DNA of 64,000 nucleotides from Argyresthia goedartella (lineage: Eukaryota > Arthropoda > Insecta > Lepidoptera > Argyresthiidae): positions 11,425,829 through 11,489,828 of the forward strand of contig OX463836.1 in NCBI GenBank assembly GCA_949825045.1. The letters run 5' to 3'. The notes under the pieces are model-generated. The model did not search any database, was not told the DNA's origin, and worked only from the letters and a program-made list of their open reading frames with translations. Of this stretch, positions 10,553-20,189 are shown in pieces. Position 1 is the first letter of the stretch. Each line of letters starts with the position of its first letter. The translations under genes and the position numbers were made by a program.

Positions 10553-10622
10553 AGAAGTGGTCAGCACCGTATTCGAACCTGCGTATCCTGCGTGAAACCC
10601 ACTAGACCACGGTGCTCTACAA
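10553..10622 (-). mobile_element. SINE S2 head
   Basis: Reverse complement of the S2 tRNA-like head: ATTCGAACCTGCGTATCCTG is the B-box side and CACTAGACCACGGTGCTC is the A-box side. Only about 70 bp of head is preserved. Confidence 0.75.
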
Positions 10623-10884
10623 TACACGTATCCAGTATTATTCTGGAATGGTCCAAGTCGAAAAACCACCAAACTGGGAAAACCATTTCGAGATAATGGT
10701 GTTCCTAACTAGATTCCGTTATTCCCATAATAAATATTACAGGATTTCATTTGTCCTCTTCGGCGTAGATTGTTCAAATTCCCTTCGCCGTTAAGTTGGC
10801 TGTTCTGTAAAACTGTCATGTATCAACAGTTTTCCTGTCAGTCGATAACGCAGATGTCAGTCGCAACTTAAACAAATATTGACA

Positions 10885-11250
10885 TTAAAGTTTTTCAACC
10901 GACTTTAAAAAAGAAGGAGGTTCATTCTTTGTTTTTTTTAATGTAAGTAACGCGATTACTCCGTCAATTATGAACCGATTTTGATGATTCTTGTTTTGAT
11001 TCGTAGGTCTTTCTTTAGAGGTCCATTATAAATTTTATCAAAATTGATTAAACGCTTTTTGAAAAATCAACAAATACAAAAAATATATACACAGATCACG
11101 TTTTGGTTTGTGGTTCCATGCAGCAAAAGTTTTGATGAGGACATTACATGAACATATACTTCATTCGCATCTCAACCGGGGAGGAAGAAATAGGGCTTGA
11201 ACTTGGAGTTGATTTTTAAAGTTTTAACTTGCTGAATTATTAGTTTTATA
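10885..11250 (+). repeat. Dispersed repeat with CAACCGACTTTAAAAA start
   Basis: TTTTTCAACCGACTTTAAAA and AGAAGGAGGTTCATTCTTTG, then CGATTACTCCGTCAATTATG and AACCGATTTTGATG. The layout resembles a very common lepidopteran non-coding repeat of unknown class. It occurs once in this window, so the call rests on recognition rather than on an internal match. Confidence 0.4.
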
Positions 11251-11456
11251 ATTGAAAATAACCAGCCTCATGTACAACCCTTTCAAAACTGTGAGCAAGT
11301 GACGACACATGGGTCGTTATTTAAAAAAAATAAAAAATAAGACATACATTACCTGAAATATTCAAATTAGTTTTTTAAAATAGCCCACGATTTTGCAATA
11401 AAATTTCACAAAATAAAATAAAAAGAAGTATGTATTTTTTAGCATACAAGCACATA

Positions 11457-11560
11457 TATTAGGTCTTTACATATGAAATTGGCGTTTTGTATGGAGAAAT
11501 TGAAGTTAACTCAATTTTCAGTGCAAACATTTTTGTATTTTTTTTAGGAATGACAGATCC
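11457..11560. mobile_element. mariner terminal fragment
   Basis: After a TA dinucleotide at 11457-11458 the sequence TTAGGTCTTTACATATGAAA and TTGGCGTTTTGTATGG matches the end of the mariner at 48687 almost base for base. No transposase follows, so it is a solitary end or a heavily decayed copy. Confidence 0.75.
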
Positions 11561-12429
11561 TAATTTTATAAACTTTGTGTGTATTAATGAGACAACATTT
11601 AACTAACAAATTTTTTTATATAATTTTTGAAAAGTGTCAGCTGTAAAAAAATATTACGAATATTATCATGAAAATGGATGACATTTAGGAGGCACTGATT
11701 TTGAAGATAACATTTTAGATATCAAACTGAAAAGTATTTTCAGCACGCTTTTATTAGGTTCACCTGTAGTTAAACAAGTAAGTAATAAAGAAACTATGTA
11801 AACAAATCTTACAAGTAAAATTTGACCACTTCCCGGTTTCCGATTGAGCTAAAATTTGGAATCATTATGTAAGTTCGGTGACAATTCAATATTATCATAC
11901 CTCCGAGCTGATCTGATGATGGAGCCGGGTTGTGGGCACAGTTATATAATGACGCAATCCTACCGAGTTTGGGCTCTTTAGAATGGTCTCGGTGAGTAAT
12001 TGATAGATTAGTGAGGGTATCGAACTGATCTGATCATGGGACCTGAAGGTGGATAGTGGAACTCTTCAACGGCTACTAGTAAACCCCTCGAGTGTGGACT
12101 CGTTTGATTTGTTCTAAAGTGACAAATATATGCGTGTTTTTTTAAAATACATATTATTTCACCTAGTTTATAAAAGTCATTATTTTTCGCCACTTGCCAA
12201 TATATCCTCGTAGCTCTATAGAAGATTTTAGTCAGTCATGTCGCTATAATTTGTAATATTTAAAGGTGACCCTCTTAGGGGTGGGCTTTTGTCCAAAAGG
12301 CATGACTTGATGTCACCTTTCGTGAACGAATATAATCGGTGACTAATGGTTGTAAATGTATCTATGTGTAAAAATAGGTCAAGTCATGAATCGTGATATT
12401 GCGGAGTATCGTAGAAGAAGAAAACATGC
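11561..12429. other. No recognisable feature
   Basis: AT-rich non-coding sequence. Phrases such as ACCACTTCCCGGTTTCCGAT and CGAGCTGATCTGATGATGG look like dispersed repeat material, but there is no second copy in the window to confirm it. Confidence 0.4.
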
Positions 12430-12640
12430 AAAAAATGTCCTTTTTTGTGTGTTTTTAAAGGAAAGAATCCCTTTTATTTATAAAAACGCTTGTAGTTCAT
12501 TGTTTGTTGCTGCAGCGGCAACAGAAATACAGATTCCGTGAAAATGAACTCCGCTGACGCACAGACGGACGGACGGACGGACGGTGGAGTCTTAATAATA
12601 AGTTCCCCAAGTTCTTTGTGAAAGGAACCCTAAAAATCTT
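12430..12640 (+). repeat. Family G dispersed repeat, copy 1
   Basis: Contains TTTGTTGCTGCAGCGGCAAC, AGAAATACAGATTCCGTGAA, a run of GACG units at 12566-12588, then GGAGTCTTAATAATAAG. The copy at 23745-23975 has the same order. Non-coding. Confidence 0.7.
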
Positions 12641-12699
12641 CAAAAAAAACTTGCTTTTATGTGCTCATTTACACCAAACGTTTCTCGCCTTTTTCCGCT

Positions 12700-12985
12700 T
12701 GAGGTGACAAATTTGCGCCGATGTTTAGCCATTATACCTCCATTGCGTGACAGGAGGCTAACCAATCGCCGCAGCTTGGGATATATGAGGTTTCCATCAC
12801 GTTCACTCATTTATTTCATAAATTAAAAAATAAACAAATACATAGCGTCACATATTTAGCCATAGGGACTGGCAAAGGCACATTTGTGCCCACGTTGAGC
12901 CAGTTATTCAATACTCCACTGCGTTAGACAGGGAGCTAGCCCATCGCCGCAGATAAGATAAGAGAGATAGGGATAAAGGTTATTT
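12700..12985 (-). mobile_element. Two SINE S2 body fragments
   Basis: About 12715-12795 (TCCATTGCGTGACAGGAGGC, CCAATCGCCGCAGC) and 12880-12975 (GTTGAGCCAGTTATTCAATA, GCTAGCCCATCGCCGCAG) are both reverse complements of the S2 type-a body at 17175-17260. The heads are missing. Confidence 0.7.
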
Positions 12986-13264
12986 CATTTTGTATAATTC
13001 CTAAATACACATTGGTTCCGACAGAATACCAGCGTTACAGGTCTTTCTAATCTTAATCATAATAATTTATTTCAGATAGAGAAAATTACATTTTGAATAA
13101 GCCTTAGTCCCCACACTAGGATTCCCTGTATCATGGGGACTAGTCTGTATAGTCCAGAAGTTATATTGCATGGAACTTAATTCTGTAATATGGCAATAAG
13201 CAGCTTACCAGTAAAATGTAAATAAAAAGTAAATATATAAAATCAAGGCTAGTATTTAATCGCG
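12986..13264. other. Mostly featureless; SINE S1 scrap
   Basis: About 13105-13150 (CCCACACTAGGATTCCCTGT, ATCATGGGG) is the reverse complement of part of the S1 SINE tail. The remainder is uninformative. Confidence 0.45.
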
Positions 13265-13487
13265 CATCAAAAATACTGATTTTCACAGCAAAAAAGGATC
13301 AGCAAAAACACTTTTATGTTTTAAGTATTTTTATTGTTCTTTCATGTTCAACTTTATACGAAAGATAAAAGGGGCTTCGCTTCGCTCACCCCCTTTACCC
13401 TTCACCTAAGCTACCGCAGTATTTTGCCTTGATATTTGCTGTGAAAATCAGTATATTTGCTGTGAAAATCAGTATTATTGATGTGCA
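13265..13487 (+). mobile_element. MITE family Y3 with shared core
   Basis: The ends are inverted: CAAAAATACTGATTTTCACA at 13268 and TGTGAAAATCAGTATTATTG at about 13461, with an extra copy of the right arm just before it. Between them lies the core module (TTCATGTTCAAC, CTTCGCTTCGCTCACC, CACCTAAGCTACCGCAGT, TTTTGCC), shared with families Y1 and Y2. It encodes nothing. Confidence 0.75.
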
Positions 13488-13823
13488 GTTTTATATTTCC
13501 CTAAAATCAAGAGTGTTTAGTGTTGGTGTACCTGCTGGCCTTAGCTTTTGGCAACCAGGGAGGGTGGGTAACCGTGCAGTGTTTGTGTGGAGTGCAGTGA
13601 GTGTTTGTGGACGACTGTGGTGTGTAGTGTATGTGAGTGTTTTCTCTAGCATAATGCTGAATCGGAGTCGTTCCACCGTCGCAGTATACAGCACGCTAAC
13701 AACACTCTTCTGGTTAGAGGGAAATAATGTTCCCACTAAACATTCAACTTTGTGTCTTGGTGATGAAGTTCAAAACCAATGAAATTTTCTGTGTGCTATT
13801 ATGTCCGGATAGGGGTTTAGTAA
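13488..13823. other. No supported gene
   Basis: GTG-rich sequence (TGTGGAGTGCAGTGAGTG and similar). A 117-codon plus-strand frame overlaps it, but it begins inside the neighbouring MITE and has no recognisable domain. The sequence could be an old 5' UTR or element interior. Confidence 0.4.
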
Positions 13824-14304
13824 GTTTTATATACTTGTATCTACACACGTATCATAAACCCTCTTTACTGCTTCCAAAAACCGCACGTTACGACGAGCAT
13901 AATGTTATACTACTTGGTAAAATCTCATTTAATATATGTATATTGATACATTAGGACCATAATTTGTCAATATTTCGACATATTATGACATTCAAATTCG
14001 AACACTGACGCCCGCCTACGTGCTGCCCCTAGTTTGTCTTTGAAGTTGGTACTACTGAACAAGCTAAACAAGTGTAAAGAAATGATCAATGCCACAATGC
14101 CGGTCGAACATGCGGTTGCTGAACTCATCAAATAGAGCTTATGATATATGTGTAGGTAGATGAACTAGTGTATGTAACTGTGCATAATTAGGCATTAAAA
14201 CTCTCGAGTGATATTATCATGAAACTCGCCTTCAGCTCGTTTCATAAATCCGCACTCGAGTTTTAATGCCCTTCATTATGTATCAGTGACATAAACTACT
14301 ATGA
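13824..14304 (-). mobile_element. Composite palindromic element, family X, copy 2
   Basis: Same two-block structure as at 8268, in reverse. The TIR block comes first (TATCTACACACGTATCATAA at 13839; partner CTTATGATATATGTGTAGGT at 14140). The long foldback follows (GGCATTAAAACTCTCGAGTG at 14190; ACTCGAGTTTTAATGCCCTT at 14254). The internal motif ACATTCAAATTCGAACACTG is present once here, where copy 1 has it twice. Confidence 0.85.
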
Positions 14305-15024
14305 TCTCGGTCTTTGTGGTTGACAAACACATACATTGCTTCTGGCCCCACACTAGGATACACTGTGTTGTGGAAACCAGAGACAGCGACGTCACACACG
14401 TATAAACATCCAAGACAAGTTACTAAATATATACAGATCGGACTACTTTTCTCAAAAGGCCACTGGTTCGAATCACCCTATGTTATATGTAGCAGATGAA
14501 CCGGAAAATCAAAGCAAATGTGTAATCTTTGAAACTAGAACGTTCTTCGAATGCCACACAATGACGCAACACAACCGATACCGGTGCTTTAAATATTAAT
14601 AAAATAAAATATTACAGTTAATTATTTTGTATAAATTTATAAATTTATTTCAGACACAAAATCCATATACAAAAATTAGCTATGAAAATGAAATAACGCA
14701 TGAAACACAGTAATTACAATGGAACAAACAAATCTCCATCACAAAATATAACTACACATAAGACATACATCCACATTCCACACACACACACACATGCACA
14801 TATTACTCATACAAACAGACGCACGCATACATGCACAATAGGCACACACTATTTCTTAGCAAGGGTAAATATTGCTTGATTTCAATTGTGTTAATGAAAC
14901 CCTGTTTTAAAAATCGGACAAAAGCGAGTCCCACACACGAAGAGTTTAGACTCACCTAATTTTCGTCCCAAATTTACTGAATGTTTACCAAAATTGTACA
15001 CCCTATTTTGTACTCAACTACTTG
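14305..15024. other. Repeat scraps and a short CA run
   Basis: 14345-14410 resembles the reversed S1/S4 SINE tail (GGCCCCACACTAGGATACAC). 14776-14795 is a CA dinucleotide run. 14912-14950 (ATCGGACAAAAGCGAGTCCC) is a family N scrap. No gene is visible. Confidence 0.5.
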
Positions 15025-15140
15025 GGGTCACGACGCACCGCTCCGCTTCGCTTCGCTCCAGGTTGTGTTATGAAGTTGTGACCTAACAAACCTAACTATA
15101 GTGTTCAGACAGAAAGTGACCATTAGCAACCAACACGCTT
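15025..15140 (+). repeat. Family U repeat, copy 1
   Basis: CGCTCCGCTTCGCTTCGCTC, CAGGTTGTG, then TGACCTAACAAACCTAACTA and CAGACAGAAAGTGACCAT. A diverged copy in the same orientation lies at 48310-48420. The class is unknown and it is non-coding. Confidence 0.65.
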
Positions 15141-15156
15141 CTGAGAAACTTCGAAG

Positions 15157-15405
15157 ACCCGAATGGCCTAGTCGGCAGTGACCCTGCTTACGAAGCCAAG
15201 GGTCCCGGGTTCGAGTCCCGGTGGGGGCAAATATTTGTTTGATGAGAACGGACGTTTGTAACCTGGTCATGGTTGTTTGTCTGTCTTAGTATAATATTTA
15301 TCTGTATAAGTATGTGTATCGTTGTTTAGTACCCAAGATACAGGGAATCCTAGTTTGGGGCTAGATCAATATGTGAAAATTGTGTCCAAGGTATTGTGTT
15401 CAAAA
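15157..15405 (+). mobile_element. tRNA-derived SINE, family S1
   Basis: The head has an A box (TGGCCTAGTCGGC) and a B box (GGGTTCGAGTCCC at 15209). The body follows: AATATTTGTTTGATGAGAAC, TAAGTATGTGTATCGTTGTT, CAAGATACAGGGAATCCTAG, TTTGGGGCTAGATCAAT, then GTCCAAGGTATT. Six copies with this layout occur in the window. Antisense frames that read as TGTRTRDPWLRKQGHCRLGH are a SINE artefact. Confidence 0.9.
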
Positions 15406-15783
15406 CTAGATCCCAGGCATTTTAAAACATCCCGCGTTTCTTTTCTCATAGAAAAAACCATAGTTACAAAATTGGTCTAGGGCATTTACAATTAAACTGC
15501 TTTTGTTCCTAAAAGGGAATATTAACAATACACCAAAAAATACCACGTACGGCAGGAGGTTAAATATCGAAGTAAAGAATTACTTATCAATATAGAATGG
15601 TTTAGGAAAAAATGTGATAGCGTTGATTGTTTTTAATTTGATAGTCCAAGCCTGGCCCCACATCGGAATCACACAAAACGGTCCTAAAGCATAGAGCGCC
15701 ATTATTATTATTAAACTGCATAGTGGCACTAAACTTGGTGACCATTTAACATATTTGGTGGTCAAAACTTCTAAACAAACAAA
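15406..15783. other. No recognisable feature
   Basis: AT-rich. A minus-strand 78-codon frame (15816-15580) runs into the TIR of the next element and has no recognisable motif. Confidence 0.45.
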
Positions 15784-16003
15784 CACTGACGAGCAATGAA
15801 AAAGTTCCAGTGACATAGCACCTAATTACTCCTAAACTCCTTAATGACGCCGTCTGCAATATTGAAGTACATCTAACAGCGCATCAGAATATTACCAATT
15901 AAAATCGTACTATTTAATTTATGAAGCTAGGTTCTGTGTCTTAGGAGATATTAAGGTATTTTTCGGCATTTTGTGGGTGGAACTTTTTCATTGCTCGTCA
16001 GTG
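15784..16003. mobile_element. 220-bp MITE with 26-bp perfect TIRs
   Basis: 15784-15809 starts CACTGACGAGCAATGAAAAA. Its exact reverse complement ends the element at 15978-16003 (TTTTTCATTGCTCGTCAGTG). The right flank starts with TA, which would fit a Tc1/mariner-type insertion; the left flank (AA) would need one mutation. No coding sequence. Confidence 0.85.
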
Positions 16004-16504
16004 TATTTGTTGACATTTAATTTTACGTGAATTCTATAGTAGAGAGACGACAGAGAGAAAAAATGTTATTATTCGTGTTACAAGTGTTTGCACGACATAC
16101 ATTTCTGCCTTTTCTGAAGGTTCTTGTTTGGATTGTGACGTCATCGGCAGACAGGACTGAACTCTGAGTCAACAACATGAATAATACGCAAAATGGCAAA
16201 TAGACTAGTCAAGATTCTAGATGGAAAAGTCGAAAACAGAATGTTTGCTTTCGGAACTTTATTTGGGCTCCAACCATCTAAGGTCAGCCCTTTGCGGGGC
16301 ACAAAAAGGGCCCATTTTCTTGGTTATTTGCTTACATCTCGAAAATCGCGTGTAATAGGAAATTTTGTTGTACTTCATATAAAAATCTCATAATCTACAA
16401 CTTTGATTCTTTTTACCTATTCCTAATTCCTATTCCTGTAAAAATAATCAGTTACTCAAATCAACAGCGTAATAAAAAATAAAAAAGTAACAGTTATTTA
16501 ACCC
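16004..16504. other. No recognisable feature
   Basis: AT-rich. A 66-codon plus-strand frame (16193-16393) has no motif that I recognise. Confidence 0.45.
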
Positions 16505-16875
16505 TTATATCACCGTAAGATTGTCAAAACCGTTAGTTTATAAACTAACGCGTTCGTTTCTAAACTATCGACAAATTATAAACCAGACCGACATGGTTTA
16601 GAATTTTCGTTTCTTTTGTTCTTCCATATCAACCTAAGACGAAGACTATTCGGGGGCTTTGCTGCGCTCGCCCCTCTACCCTTTACCTAAGCTACCGCAG
16701 TGTCTGCCCTGGTATTTTCTTTGCAAACCAAGTTTAAACCAGTTCAGAATTTAACGGTTTTATTATAAACCAACGCGTCATATCGTAAGCAGCACAGTAC
16801 AGTTTACAATTTATCAATAGTTTGTAAACTAACGAGAGGAAAAATCGTTACATTATAAACTAAAGGTTACATGAC
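16505..16875. mobile_element. MITE family Y1, copy 1
   Basis: The left end is TATCACCGTAAGATTGTCAA followed by AACCGTTAGTTTATAAACTA; the same inverted motifs recur on the right (GTTTGTAAACTAACGAG and ATTATAAACTAAAGG). The right terminal sequence is degraded. The centre holds the shared core (GGGGGCTTTGCTGCGCTCGC, CCTAAGCTACCGCAGTGTCT). Many nested palindromes of the GTTAGTTTATAAACTAAC type would let it fold into one long hairpin. Confidence 0.8.
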
Positions 16876-17048
16876 AGTTGATAGGTTGCAGCTTTATGGT
16901 AGAAAAAAATAGTAGTGTAGTCACAGTCGACCAATTCATTCGTTACGATTATTTGAATAATACTCATACCTATATTAATTATTGATCGATCGATTAACCG
17001 ACGTATCTACCTATTTTACTAATTGAATCGATATGTCTTCGATTTTAC

Positions 17049-17316
17049 TGAGCTTCGTGGTCTAATAGGTTTCGCGCTTGCTTCTCACACAGGAGATGCA
17101 GGTTCGATTCCTGACCATGTACCAATGAATTAATTAAACGGTCGTTCTAACGGTGATGGAAAACATCGTGAGGAAACCCTCATTACTCCATAGCTGCGGC
17201 GATGGGCTAGCCCCCTGTCACATAAAATGGAGTATTGAATAACTGGCTCAAAGTGGACACAACTGTGCCTCTGCCACCCCGTATGGGAAAAGGCGTGACG
17301 CTTTGTATGTGTTTAC
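17049..17316 (+). mobile_element. tRNA-derived SINE S2, tail type a
   Basis: The best preserved S2 copy. Head GAGCTTCGTGGTCTAATAGG, B box GGTTCGATTCC, then TGTACCAATGAATTAATTAA. The body has ATCGTGAGGAAACC, GCTGCGGCGATGGGCTAGCC and TCACATAAAATGGAGTATTG. The tail is CTCTGCCACCCCGTATGGGA, then AAAGGCGTGACGC. Confidence 0.88.
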
Positions 17317-19049
17317 TGAATCGTTTTTTATCACAATCCAACAAAAAATAATACAACGTCCAAGATGGTCTAGTTGTATAAAAATTAGAGATAGACGGAA
17401 ATTTGATTTGAGGATACGAATCAAGGCCTTTTGATTACCCGTTTGTACATTTTCCTTGTTGTTCATTAACAGTCAGAGGGACCTTTTCTAAACTTTAATT
17501 CAACTTCATTGTTACATTAATCGTCGGGAACAAAAACCGGCATTGCGACCTCACTGCAGACTAGGGGAGGTCATTATCGACCCGTGTACGTCTGCATGGG
17601 CAAGTTTACTGGCGCAAGTGAGGTTGCAAGAGCCAGAGAACTGGTATTAGTCAAACTAAACTGGTTAAGAACTGTCTTAAGTGATCAGTGAGCCCGATGC
17701 CAGATTCATCACAGCAGCAAACTGATTAAAAATGTAGTTAAAAATCTGGTTTTGAAAATAGAACCTGTGGAAAGCGAATAAAAGTTGTTGGATATCAAGC
17801 TGTAAGTTTGCGTTTCCACACGGGGTTTGAAACTGTGTAGACGCTTGTTTGCAACCAAAATTCGTTTGACCTTTCCACAACCTTTGTGGACGGGCGTGCA
17901 TTGCCAACCGCGGGTGGAGGTCGGTGTTTTCCACAGTGTAGACGCTTGTTCCACCTCCACCACTCATGGTGGTCAGTTGCGCAGCGGCAGTCTGTGCGCG
18001 CGCATGTGTTGTTAAATTCTAACGTGTGAAATCATTAAAATGACGATTGACGACGCGATGGGAAAAATAATTTCTAACCGAGTTATAAAAAGACTTGCCG
18101 TGTCGCTGGGACTTACCCTCCGAATCATTTATTTCTATTTCCATTTATATCTATCAATACAAGCTTAACTTAACCTAATGCGGTAGGTGTATTTAATATA
18201 ATTTAACGGAGACGGAGACGGAATAAGACTTATTTGGGGTACATTTTGAAATTTTCTTACAAGTTTATAAGGAGATGTCAAAGTTTGCTAGTGTAAAGTC
18301 TTATTCCGCTTTCTAGCTAGTGGCTTTTAGATTTGATCTCATGTGACTAGTTTAATCAAGTACGTAAAGCATATTTTTAAATGTTGTCTAAGTGTATTTT
18401 GAGTGTTCGACATTCCACCAGCACCGGACACAGACTAGGGGCCCATTAGCAAGACTGAAAAAAGTCCAACCTTGATGAAATTTTGACGTCGTCGGATATA
18501 CTTACAAACTAACAAATACCTTGTAACCTTGCTTATGTCGTATTCCAACAGCCTTTTTTCGGGGAGCCGCAAGAAATGTCACGCAAGGTCCTTTTCTTAA
18601 ATGCTAACAAGACGTGAGCATCACCAGTAAAACACAATTCACACGAAAAATACGAACACTCGTGTTTTAGGCTTAGTCTAGCAGTATCTGATTGCTCAAT
18701 GCGGCGGCCTCCCATGAGGTCTCAAACACACGTGACAATTTGAAGCCTGGCCAAAGTATTACGCCCAACACACTCAAGACGTGACGTTGCAGGGTCTCCC
18801 TGGACCAGCAAAACACGCGTTTTAGGGAATGGATCGCTATAACATTAACTGATTTTCCTGACCTTTTATCACATTTACGTGTAATCCTCGATGGAAAGAC
18901 ATCACAGATATACTTTTAACTGGCCAAAAGTCATGCCACGATATTATAGCTAGGGTATTCCGTCTTAAGGTAAAAAGATGATGTCTCTTCTAAACAAAGG
19001 TAATCTGTTTGGGGAGATGCGTTGTTTTATATACTCAGTGGAATGGCAA
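17317..19049. other. Long stretch without supported gene
   Basis: A 15-bp direct repeat GTGTAGACGCTTGTT occurs at about 17836 and 17938, inside a region with several TTTCCACA/TGTGGAAA motifs (17770-17945). The pattern could belong to subterminal repeats of a DNA transposon, but I found no TIR pair. Overlapping minus-strand frames of 96 and 84 codons at 17963-17677 lack recognisable motifs. The rest (18020-19049) is unremarkable. Confidence 0.45.
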
Positions 19050-19253
19050 AAACGGGGTCTTGTAATACTTGTAATACTTTATGGCACAAAACTGTGAAAA
19101 CAAAATAAATATAAAGGAAAGAACATGTAAAAAGGCGAGGTTATCTCTAACAAGAGATTTATTCCAGCAAACCTAGCATGGAGAGGAGATATAGAATTTA
19201 AAGGTAGAACTATGTGCATAACAATAAAAATATTAATATATCAAATATATTTG
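19050..19253 (-). mobile_element. Family R non-LTR 3' end, copy 1
   Basis: Reverse-strand 3' UTR. AAAAAGGCGAGGTTATCTCT, then AACAAGAGATTTATTCCAGC and AAACC, is shared with 23388 and 24183. A repeated AATACTTGT motif at 19058-19080 is the likely tail. It sits directly against the Helitron relic. Confidence 0.7.
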
Positions 19254-20180
19254 TAAGTACGTGAACAAGGGCAGTGATCAAGTTGCCTTCACTCTGCAGA
19301 ATGAGAAAGATGAGGTGAAAATCTACAAAAGCGGCCGGTTCATAAGCTGTTCCGAAGCAGTTTGGAGGATCTTTACCTTTCCCATTCATAAAAGGTTCCC
19401 CCCTATCTTTTACATCTTGTTGTTCATCTTGAAAACGGACAGCGTGTATACTTCACCTCTAATGACATGTCAGATAAATAAACAGCCCACCTCAGACAAC
19501 GCTATTAGCTTTTTTTTTAAATCTGCAAAACGGAAAATTTTGCTAAGACGCTGTTGTACTCTGATGTTCCTTCCTACTTTGTCTGGAACATCAAAAAAGA
19601 TTCTAGGAGAAAATAGGGGAAAGTTGTAGAGGGCTGGCCTGAAGTGAAAAAAAGAGCACGTTATAGGTAGGGTCTACACGATTCATCCAAACAACACCGA
19701 GAGCTACCACCTACACCTGCTGCTCTAGGAGGTTAGAGGGCCAACAAGCTTTGAAGACTTGAAAACTGTGAATGGTATCCTCCATCCAACATTTCAATCC
19801 GTATGCAAGTCCCTTGGATTGCTGGAAGACGACAAGCATTGGGACAGTACTTTAGATGAAGCTGCATTGTGCGATTCTCCTTTAAAGCTGCGAGAGCTAT
19901 TTACAATAATGACAGTTTTCTGTCGACTCTCTGATACTTTAAGCCTTTGGAAAAATACAAAGACAGTCTCTCGGACGACATCAAAAGGCCACTTGAGAAA
20001 AATTTGCAAGATAGTGCGCAGCTGCTCATAGTTGAAGTCTACAACAGATGCTTGATCGGTACAAAATTTGGCACGATACGGATTGCCTCAGCCAAAAAGA
20101 TCTGCAACAACTTTTGGTAATCGAGAATATCTGAGGGAGACCAACTATGATCCCTGCGCCCTGGAAAAGATGGTGTCATA
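19254..20180 (+). pseudogene. Helitron Rep/helicase protein, upstream part
   Basis: From about 19254 the frame reads VNKGSDQVAFTLQNEKDEVK, IYKSGRFISCSEAVWRIFTF and PIHKRFPP. After a frame break comes HPNNTESYHLHLLL, then FEDLKTVNG (19748-19780), LGLLEDDKHWDSTLDEAALC and DSPLKLRELF. These are segments between the Rep and helicase domains of animal Helitron proteins, which move by rolling-circle-like transposition in the nucleus. The protein breaks at 19629 (stop) and again near 20031. The catalytic HUH Rep motif would lie upstream and was not found, so only the inter-domain part survives. Confidence 0.85.
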
Positions 20181-20189
20181 TAATAAAGA

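Noticed and set aside
13429..13782. 117-codon plus-strand frame
   Set aside because: It starts within the duplicated arm of a Y3 MITE and has no recognisable domain or conserved motif.
15157..15230. tRNA genes at S1, S2, S3 and S4 heads
   Set aside because: A and B boxes are present, but the acceptor arms do not pair and SINE bodies follow at once. I see no closed cloverleaf.
15028..15270. Recurrent short proteins reading TGTRTRDPWLRKQGHCRLGH (also at 25289, 47238, 60020, 62530, 63774)
   Set aside because: They are the antisense translation of the S1 SINE head, including the complement of the B box. The repetition comes from the repeat, not from a gene family.
17677..17967. Two overlapping minus-strand frames of 96 and 84 codons
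   Set aside because: Two frames compete over the same bases and neither has a domain. The region looks like transposon subterminal sequence.
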